Made by a program: the position numbers and the translations under genes. This document shows, piece after piece, positions 6,588 through 11,058 of a DNA stretch of 11,058 bases. The stretch's first letter is position 1. Every line of letters begins with the position of its first letter. The notes beneath the pieces are model-generated. The model ran no database searches and was not told the origin of the DNA. It was given only the letters and a program-made list of their open reading frames with translations. Source of the DNA: an uncultured Arcobacter sp. (lineage in GTDB: Bacteria > Campylobacterota > Campylobacteria > Campylobacterales > Arcobacteraceae); assembly GCA_937860115.1 (NCBI GenBank), contig CALMBI010000132.1, positions 1-11,058 of the forward strand, written 5' to 3'.

Positions 6588-7667
6588 ATGATAGTACTTG
6601 GATCTACTGGTTCAATTGGTGTAAACACACTGGTTATTGCTAAAAAATTTGGTCTTGGGATTGAAGTTTTAGTAGCTGGTAGAAATATAGAACTTTTAAA
6701 TCAACAAATAAAATTAACAAATCCAAAAAAAGTTATCATCGCAAATCATGAAGATCTTCATAAAGTAAATCATTCAAATGTGAAAGCTGGAGAAGTTGCT
6801 ATTTTAGAAGCAATTGAAAATAGTTCTTCAAATCTAGTTGTCAATGCACTTGTAGGATTTACAGGGCTCAAACCAACTTTAAAAGCCCTTGAATGTGGTA
6901 AAAAATTAGCTCTTGCAAATAAAGAGAGTTTAGTAGCTGCTGGAAAATTTATCGACACTACAAATATTATACCAATAGATAGTGAACACTTTGGACTTTG
7001 GTATCTGTATGATAAGAAAAAAATTATCGATAGTTTAGTTGTCACTGCAAGTGGTGGAAGTTTTAGAGATTTTCCATTGGAAAAATTACAAAATGTGACA
7101 GTGAAAGAAGCGCTCAATCATCCAAATTGGTCAATGGGAAATAAGATCACGATTGATAGTGCGACAATGACAAATAAACTTTTTGAACTTATTGAAGCAA
7201 GATGGCTTTTTAATACTACCAAATGTGATGCCATGATTGAGCCAAAATCGATTATCCATGCACTTATTAATTTTAAAGATGGAAGTACAACTGCTCATAT
7301 TGCAAATGTTTCGATGCAACTTCCTATAGCTTATGCAATTTTGGATAAAGTAGAAGATGAGATCTTGGAAAAGGTTGATCTTCTTAAAGTTCAAAATCTA
7401 GAGTTTAAGGAGATAAAGTCAGATAGATATCCGATTTGGGAACTTAAAAATGAATTACTTACAAATGAAAATTTGGGTGTAGTGATCAATTCTGCAAATG
7501 ATTTTGCAGTTGCTAAATTTTTAGCTGGAGAGATACGATTTTTAGATATCTCTAAGATAGCTCTTCATGCAATAGAAAAATACCATAATCTAAAAATAAC
7601 TTCTACACAAGATATATTTTCAATCAATGATGAAGTAAAAAGATATGTTATGGAGATGAAATTGTGA
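6588..7667 (+). CDS. dxr: 1-deoxy-D-xylulose 5-phosphate reductoisomerase
   Basis: Dxr performs the NADPH-dependent rearrangement and reduction of DXP to 2-C-methyl-D-erythritol 4-phosphate, the committed step of the non-mevalonate isoprenoid pathway, which also feeds undecaprenyl phosphate. Starting at ATG 6588 (359 residues), MIVLGSTGSIG forms the NADPH-binding loop. Metal and substrate residues lie in IDSEHFGLWYL (about 127-137), SGGSFRDFP, NHPNWSMGNKITIDSATMTNK and ELIEARWLF. The frame also opens at an upstream TTG (6576), but that adds MSSK before the family's usual N-terminus and lacks a ribosome site. The chosen ATG follows the cdsA stop by one base and has no Shine-Dalgarno, implying reinitiation. 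The stop overlaps the next GTG. Confidence 0.96.
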   Translation: MIVLGSTGSIGVNTLVIAKKFGLGIEVLVAGRNIELLNQQIKLTNPKKVIIANHEDLHKVNHSNVKAGEVAILEAIENSSSNLVVNALVGFTGLKPTLKALECGKKLALANKESLVAAGKFIDTTNIIPIDSEHFGLWYLYDKKKIIDSLVVTASGGSFRDFPLEKLQNVTVKEALNHPNWSMGNKITIDSATMTNKLFELIEARWLFNTTKCDAMIEPKSIIHALINFKDGSTTAHIANVSMQLPIAYAILDKVEDEILEKVDLLKVQNLEFKEIKSDRYPIWELKNELLTNENLGVVINSANDFAVAKFLAGEIRFLDISKIALHAIEKYHNLKITSTQDIFSINDEVKRYVMEMKL

Positions 7668-8098
7668 AAGCGATTCTATCTGTTTTGGTAATCTGTTCTT
7701 TTTCATTTGGTGTAGATTTTTATAGAACAGATAGTCATGTAGTAGATGCAAAACATAAATTGATTTGGCAAGATGATGAAGCTACGGTGAAAGTTTTGCG
7801 TAATCAAGCCGATGCAAATAAATATTGTGAAAATTTAGAACTTGATGGTATTACAGATTGGCGATTACCAAGCGTAAAAGAATTTGAATATATTTTAGAT
7901 AAAAAAAGAGGCTACTCTGAACCAAAAATCAATAAAGCGTTTCAGTATGCACTTTTAGACCACTACTGGTTAAAAGATAAAACATGGCGAAATTTTTTTA
8001 GGTGGGGATATTATGTGTTTTTAAAAAGTGGAACATTTTATTATGAAAACAATACCTATCCAAAATATATAAAATGTGTAGCGGATGGTGAATCATGA
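7664..8098 (+). CDS. Secreted DUF1566 (Lcl-type) domain protein, function unknown
   Basis: This 144-residue protein has a signal peptide: Lys2, hydrophobic AILSVLVICSFSF, and likely cleavage after Gly16 (SFG/VD), so it should be periplasmic or surface exposed. The mature part resembles DUF1566/Lcl domains: VDAKHKLIWQDDEA near 27-40, ANKYCENLELDGITDWRLPSVKEFEYILD at about 51-79, and a C-terminal YPKYIKCVAD. WRLPS-x-x-EF is the clearest mark. Mature cysteines Cys55 and Cys138 could form a disulfide; Cys11 is in the signal peptide. The GTG start overlaps the dxr stop (GTGA) with GGAG 8 bases upstream, and the stop overlaps the following ATG (ATGA). No enzymatic residues are recognised and I assign no function. 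Coupling between dxr and tsaD may only reflect operon packing. Confidence 0.8.
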   Translation: MKAILSVLVICSFSFGVDFYRTDSHVVDAKHKLIWQDDEATVKVLRNQADANKYCENLELDGITDWRLPSVKEFEYILDKKRGYSEPKINKAFQYALLDHYWLKDKTWRNFFRWGYYVFLKSGTFYYENNTYPKYIKCVADGES

Positions 8099-8628
8099 GC
8101 AAAAAAGTATTAATTCTTCACGGTTGGAATGGAAGCCAATTCCCACATTGGCAAGCACATCTTGCAATTAACTTGATAGAAAATAATTATGCAGTATCAT
8201 TTCCTGAACTTCCAAATAAAGATTATCCAATTTTGAGTGAATGGCTTGAATATTTAGATAATGAAATGAAACATTTTAAACCAGATATTGTTGTGTGTCA
8301 TTCATTAGCAAATATACTTTGGTTTCATTATGTAAATAATTATGCAGTTGATGAGATTGAGAAACTTATGTTGGTGGCTCCCGTAAGTCCTAGTTGTAGT
8401 ATTCCTGAATTAGGAACCTTTTTTCCCTATCTTGTACCCAATGATCTTAAAGCAACAGAAAAGATAATGGCTTGTAGTGATAATGATCCATATCTTTGCA
8501 TTGATGAAGCATATCAATTGCACGATATATTAGGTATTGGACTCAAGGTTTTAGAAGATGCTGGACATATAAATGTTTCAAGTGGATTTGGTAAACTAGA
8601 TTGTGCTTATGATTGGATTGTAAGATGA
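8095..8628 (+). CDS. RBBP9/YdeN-family alpha/beta serine hydrolase
   Basis: The 177-residue single-domain alpha/beta hydrolase opens with KKVLILHGWNGS (oxyanion-side HGW), followed by PHWQAHL typical of the RBBP9/YdeN family. The likely catalytic triad is Ser70 (in VCHSLAN), Asp131 (in SDNDPY) and His158 (in GHIN, before a SSGFG tail). The nucleophile elbow is C-H-S-L-A, so both glycines of the general GxSxG are replaced. Family members are small cytosolic esterases or hydrolases of unknown natural substrate; no signal peptide is seen. Its start overlaps the DUF1566 stop and its stop overlaps the tsaD ATG (both ATGA). Family assignment is solid and substrate unknown. Confidence 0.87.
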   Translation: MSKKVLILHGWNGSQFPHWQAHLAINLIENNYAVSFPELPNKDYPILSEWLEYLDNEMKHFKPDIVVCHSLANILWFHYVNNYAVDEIEKLMLVAPVSPSCSIPELGTFFPYLVPNDLKATEKIMACSDNDPYLCIDEAYQLHDILGIGLKVLEDAGHINVSSGFGKLDCAYDWIVR

Positions 8629-9617
8629 TTTTAAGTATTGAATCAAGTTGTGATGATAGCTCAATTGCTATCACAAAAATAGAAACACTAGAACTTATTT
8701 ATCATAAAAAGATTTCCCAAGAGATTGATCATAGTGTATATGGTGGAGTTGTTCCAGAACTTGCTGCAAGATTACATGCAGAGGCACTTCCTAAAATTTT
8801 AGAAGAGTGTAAAACCTATTTTAAAGAGTTAAAAGCTGTTGCAGTTACAAATGCACCTGGACTTAGTGTTACTCTTCAAGAGGGTGTAATGATGGCTAAA
8901 GCTTTAGCTATCTCCCTTGGTATTCCTATCATTGCAGTGAATCACCTAAAAGGACATATCTACTCATGTTTTATAGAAAAAGCTACACAGTTTCCTATGA
9001 CAGTGCTATTGGTTTCTGGTGGACATACACAAATTATCGAAGCAAATAGTTTAGATGATATGAAAATTATAGGACAAACGAGTGACGATAGTTTTGGTGA
9101 AAGCTTTGATAAAGTTGCTAAGATGCTTCATCTTGGCTATCCTGGAGGTCCAATTGTGCAGAAATATGGACAAAATGGGAATGATACTGCTTACGATTTT
9201 CCAATTCCACTCAGACAATCACCAAATATAGAATTTAGCTTTAGTGGACTTAAAAATGCAGTGAGAGTAGCTATTTTAGAAGAGGAAAAAAATGGCACAT
9301 TGAGTGATGAAATAAAGTCAAATATTTGTGCAAGTTTTGAAAAAACGGCAGTTGCACATATTATGATGAAACTTAAAAAATATTTTAAGTTATATCCTCC
9401 AAAACGATTTGCCATAGTAGGCGGTGCAAGTGCAAACATTCGTCTTAGAGGTGAATGTGAAAGTTTGTGCAAAACATATGATTGTGAAATGATCTTAGCA
9501 CCTTTACAATATTGTAGTGATAATGCAGCTATGATTGGAAGAATTGCTATAGAACAATATTGTAAAAATGAGTTTACTCTATATTCTAACCTAGATATCC
9601 AGACTCGAATTCACTAA
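8625..9617 (+). CDS. tsaD: tRNA N6-adenosine threonylcarbamoyltransferase TsaD (Kae1/Gcp/YgjD)
   Basis: TsaD transfers threonylcarbamoyl from TC-AMP to A37 of ANN-decoding tRNAs, working with TsaB and TsaE and the TC-AMP maker TsaC; none of these is in the window. Numbered from ATG 8625 (330 residues): SIESSCDDSS at 4-13; metal ligands His107 and His111 in NHLKGH; SGGHTQ at 131-136; DDSFGESFDKVAK at 154-166; GYPGGP at 171-176; SFSGLKNAVR near 205-214; GGASAN at 266-271; and the third metal ligand Asp299 in CSDNAAMIGR. All ASKHA features are intact. An upstream in-frame TTG (8613) is possible but the family begins right at the ATG. The start overlaps the hydrolase stop (ATGA) with only a weak ribosome site, so coupling is likely. 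Confidence 0.96.
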   Translation: MILSIESSCDDSSIAITKIETLELIYHKKISQEIDHSVYGGVVPELAARLHAEALPKILEECKTYFKELKAVAVTNAPGLSVTLQEGVMMAKALAISLGIPIIAVNHLKGHIYSCFIEKATQFPMTVLLVSGGHTQIIEANSLDDMKIIGQTSDDSFGESFDKVAKMLHLGYPGGPIVQKYGQNGNDTAYDFPIPLRQSPNIEFSFSGLKNAVRVAILEEEKNGTLSDEIKSNICASFEKTAVAHIMMKLKKYFKLYPPKRFAIVGGASANIRLRGECESLCKTYDCEMILAPLQYCSDNAAMIGRIAIEQYCKNEFTLYSNLDIQTRIH

Positions 9618-9684
9618 ATATTGAGTATCTCTCCTTTGTAAAAGCAAATTTAAAGAAATTTTTCTGTAATATTGCCGACTTTGT

Positions 9685-9690
9685 TATAAA
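9685..9690 (+). promoter_or_regulatory. Candidate -10 element (TATAAA) for rpmI-rplT
   Basis: TATAAA lies 22 bases upstream of the rpmI ATG in the 95-base gap after tsaD. Transcription from it would start close to the strong AAGGAG (9698-9703), giving a very short leader. No clear -35 is seen. Read-through from tsaD is equally possible because no terminator is visible in this gap. Confidence 0.4.
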
Positions 9691-9712
9691 TTTATGAAAG
9701 GAGTTCTAGATT

Positions 9713-9910
9713 ATGCCAAAAATGAAATCAAACAGTGGTGCATTAAAAAGATTTAAAATCAAAAAAAATGGTCAAATCAAAAGAGGAAGTGCTTTTAGAA
9801 GTCACATCTTAACGAAAATGGATCAAAAAAGAAAAGTAAATCTTAGAGGACCACAAACTGTAGATTCTACAGATGTTAAAAGAGTTAAAGCAATGCTTTG
9901 TAAAGCTTAA
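9713..9910 (+). CDS. rpmI: Large ribosomal subunit protein bL35
   Basis: The 65-residue, very basic protein starts MPKMKSNSGALKRFK and continues with IKRGSAFRSHILTKM and KRKVNLRG, all diagnostic of L35. Length is normal for the family. AAGGAG lies 9 bases before the ATG. In many bacteria the order is infC-rpmI-rplT; here infC is not upstream (tsaD is), so these two ribosomal genes form a separate pair, as in other Campylobacterota. The stop codon is built into the left arm of a perfect 9-bp inverted repeat. Confidence 0.97.
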   Translation: MPKMKSNSGALKRFKIKKNGQIKRGSAFRSHILTKMDQKRKVNLRGPQTVDSTDVKRVKAMLCKA

Positions 9911-9963
9911 TAATTAAGCTTTTGTCCCTCCGATTTAATTCGGACAAGTTCAGCATATGCTGA
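9902..9963 (+). promoter_or_regulatory. rpmI-rplT intercistronic leader with three consecutive inverted repeats; candidate L20 autoregulatory element
   Basis: Repeat 1: AAAGCTTAA (9902-9910), TAA, TTAAGCTTT (9914-9922), a perfect 9-bp stem containing the rpmI stop, then TG. Repeat 2: TCCGA (9929-9933), loop TTTAAT, TCGGA (9940-9944). Repeat 3: TCAGC-ATAT-GCTGA (9950-9963). AATTAA in repeat 1 (9912-9917) is complementary to TTAATT (9935-9940) spanning the loop of repeat 2, so alternative pairings exist. L20 is known to repress its own operon in E. coli and Bacillus through leader RNAs mimicking its 23S site. I see no proof that this leader belongs to those classes. Confidence 0.45.
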
Positions 9964-10005
9964 CACCTAAAAATATAAATATATTGCGGTAAAGAAAGGA
10001 ATAAA

Positions 10006-10368
10006 ATGCCAAGAGTAAAAACGGGTATCGTTAGAAGAAGAAGACACAAGAAAATTTTAAATATGGCGAAAGGTTTCTATAGTGGAAGAAGAAAACACTT
10101 TAGAAAAGCAAAAGAAGCTGTAGAACATGCACTTGTGTATGCTTTTAGAGATAGAAGAGCTAAAAAAAGAGATTTCAGAAGATTATGGATAATTAGAATA
10201 AATGCTGGATGTAGATTGAATGATATCAACTACTCAAGATTTATGAACGGATTAAAAGTTGCTGGTATTGAACTTGATAGAAAAATCTTAGCAGATATGG
10301 CTATGAATGATTCTGTATCATTTGCATCTTTAGTAGCAAACGCTAAAGCTGCATTAGCAAACAAATAA
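10006..10368 (+). CDS. rplT: Large ribosomal subunit protein bL20
   Basis: The 120-residue protein has the basic N-terminal extension of L20 (MPRVKTGIVRRRRHKKILNMAKGF, then YSGRRKHFRKAKEAV), the central YAFRDRRAKKRDFRRLWI and a globular C-terminal domain from about residue 60 (INAGCRLNDINYSRFMNGLKVAGIELDRK). L20 is essential for early 50S assembly, binding 23S rRNA domain II, and is a translational repressor of its own operon in several bacteria. AAAGGA five bases upstream fixes the start. It lies 95 bases after rpmI, behind a structured leader, and ends just before a strong terminator. Confidence 0.97.
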   Translation: MPRVKTGIVRRRRHKKILNMAKGFYSGRRKHFRKAKEAVEHALVYAFRDRRAKKRDFRRLWIIRINAGCRLNDINYSRFMNGLKVAGIELDRKILADMAMNDSVSFASLVANAKAALANK

Positions 10369-10385
10369 TAATTTTATAAATTACT

Positions 10386-10420
10386 AAAAAAGGCTAGGTG
10401 AATTCACCTAGCCTTTTTTT
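10386..10420. terminator. Strong bidirectional intrinsic terminator between rplT and the dsrE-like gene
   Basis: A perfect inverted repeat: the core GGCTAGGTG and CACCTAGCC around an AATT loop, flanked by A6 on the left and T7 on the right. It forms a stable 9-bp GC-containing stem with a U-tract in both directions, exactly where the convergent rplT (+) and dsrE-like (-) genes meet. It begins 17 bases after the rplT stop. Confidence 0.93.
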
Positions 10421-10472
10421 ATACTTATAAGATAAACAACTTTCTAAGATAAAGAAAATCCCTTATCTAAAA

Positions 10473-10913
10473 TCAATATGGTTCAACTGGAATCCATCCA
10501 CCAACAATTCTTTCGATAACTTCAGCAATCCCTGCTTGAACGAAACCTACATCATCTAAAAATTCATTATCTTTCCATTTCATAGTATCCATTGTATTTC
10601 TACATACAATAAATTCTACACCATATTCCATTAGTGATCTTATTCTTGTGAGTGTATCGGGATCGTAATCTTTTCTAAGAGATCGAACACCTTGTGCGTA
10701 TGTTACAACGACAACTTGGATTCCTTCACTAGGATAGGCTTTTAAAACATTGTTTATAGAACTTAGCATATGATTAACATCTTCAAGATTTGCAACATTT
10801 AATTTAATAACCCATTTTCTTGGATTTTCAAAGGTTGGTTGAGGATCAGAAAATTTCATATCTGATGATCCGTAACTAAACAACAACATGAACACTAGCA
10901 ATATCTTTTTCAT
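10473..10913 (-). CDS. Secreted DsrE-family protein
   Basis: The 146-residue protein has a signal peptide (MKK, hydrophobic ILLVFMLLFSY, likely cleavage near residues 15-18), so it should be periplasmic. The mature part fits a DsrE/DsrF/TusD-like fold: a first strand WVIKLNVAN, helix LEDVNHMLSSINNVLKAYP, strand IQVVVVTYAQG, helix LTRIRSLMEYG, strand VEFIVCRNTM with Cys104 at the conserved cysteine position of this family, and a C-terminal AGIAEVIERIVGGWIPVEPY. DsrE-type proteins often bind or relay sulfur via this cysteine, but many exported members have no proven function. AAGG lies 7 bases before the ATG. It is monocistronic in view, convergent with rplT. Confidence 0.8.
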   Translation of the reverse strand: MKKILLVFMLLFSYGSSDMKFSDPQPTFENPRKWVIKLNVANLEDVNHMLSSINNVLKAYPSEGIQVVVVTYAQGVRSLRKDYDPDTLTRIRSLMEYGVEFIVCRNTMDTMKWKDNEFLDDVGFVQAGIAEVIERIVGGWIPVEPY

Positions 10914-10940
10914 TATAATACCTTGTATTAAATTTCAAAC

Positions 10941-10946
10941 ATTATA
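10941..10946 (-). promoter_or_regulatory. Promoter -10 element (TATAAT) for the dsrE-like gene
   Basis: A perfect TATAAT on the minus strand, 27 bases upstream of the ATG. Instead of a -35 hexamer, a T-rich run (complement of 10963-10971) lies at the right distance, which is the usual vegetative promoter architecture in Campylobacterota. The leader would be about 20 bases and includes the AAGG ribosome site. Confidence 0.65.
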
Positions 10947-10971
10947 CTACTAATAACTTAATAAAAAAAAT

Positions 10972-11058
10972 AAAGGGGTCATATTTTGTTAGTTTTATAA
11001 AAGTTCCAAAATTTAAATCTGAAGTGCAATTTTTGAGTTGAAAAAATCATATCAATTT
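10972..11058. other. Terminal intergenic stretch without a recognised gene
   Basis: These last 87 bases upstream of the dsrE-like promoter hold no convincing open frame. They contain GGGGTC at 10975-10980 in otherwise very AT-rich sequence and a TGCAATTTTTGAG segment, loosely reminiscent of sequences found beside REP-associated transposases. The window ends before this can be tested. Confidence 0.3.

Noticed and set aside
8613..8624. Upstream TTG start for tsaD
   Set aside because: It adds MDCK before a canonical TsaD N-terminus. The ATG at 8625 gives the usual ATGA overlap and family start.
9974..9979. TATAAA between rpmI and rplT as a separate rplT promoter
   Set aside because: It sits in a generic A/T stretch with no -35 and only 26 bases from the ATG. 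It cannot be told apart from background.

Overview
The window is low-GC DNA from a member of the Campylobacterota (formerly Epsilonproteobacteria). The order lspA-glmM next to rpsT-prfA is the one I recall from Helicobacter pylori. The run NFACT protein-cdsA-dxr-...-tsaD also resembles Campylobacter gene order. A secreted DsrE-family protein and an AmmeMemoRadiSam pair would suit a free-living, sulfur-metabolising relative such as Sulfurimonas or Sulfurovum. Genus is inference only. No mobile element, CRISPR array, tRNA or rRNA is seen, and no gene-free stretch exceeds 300 bases.

Left arm, minus strand (1-2681): glmM, lspA, amrA and a 3'-truncated amrS form a tight operon read leftwards. Gaps are a few bases or the genes overlap. 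GlmM supplies glucosamine-1-phosphate for peptidoglycan and LPS, and LspA matures lipoproteins. AmrA and AmrS belong to the functionally unsolved AMMECR1/MEMO/radical SAM system. The amrA start looks frameshifted at an A7 run.

Centre left, plus strand (2682-4266): a divergent promoter region separates glmM from rpsT (S20) and prfA (RF1). It contains a good candidate for an HP1043/HsrA-type direct-repeat box upstream of rpsT.

Centre, plus strand (4267-9617): a 197-base gap rich in inverted repeats precedes a long, compact gene run. It encodes a short NFACT/RqcH-like protein, CdsA, Dxr, a secreted DUF1566-type protein, an RBBP9/YdeN-like hydrolase and TsaD. From cdsA onward neighbours overlap or are one base apart, so translational coupling is likely.

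Right arm (9618-11058): rpmI and rplT stand without infC, separated by a leader with three consecutive inverted repeats that may regulate L20. A strong bidirectional terminator lies between rplT and a convergent gene for a secreted DsrE-like protein, which has its own TATAAT promoter.

Two themes dominate. Translation and its quality control: S20, RF1, RqcH-like, TsaD, L35, L20. Envelope precursor supply: GlmM, LspA, CdsA, Dxr. Most genes are housekeeping. The less ordinary signals are the amrA frameshift, the rpsT upstream box, the rpmI-rplT leader and the divergent NFACT protein.
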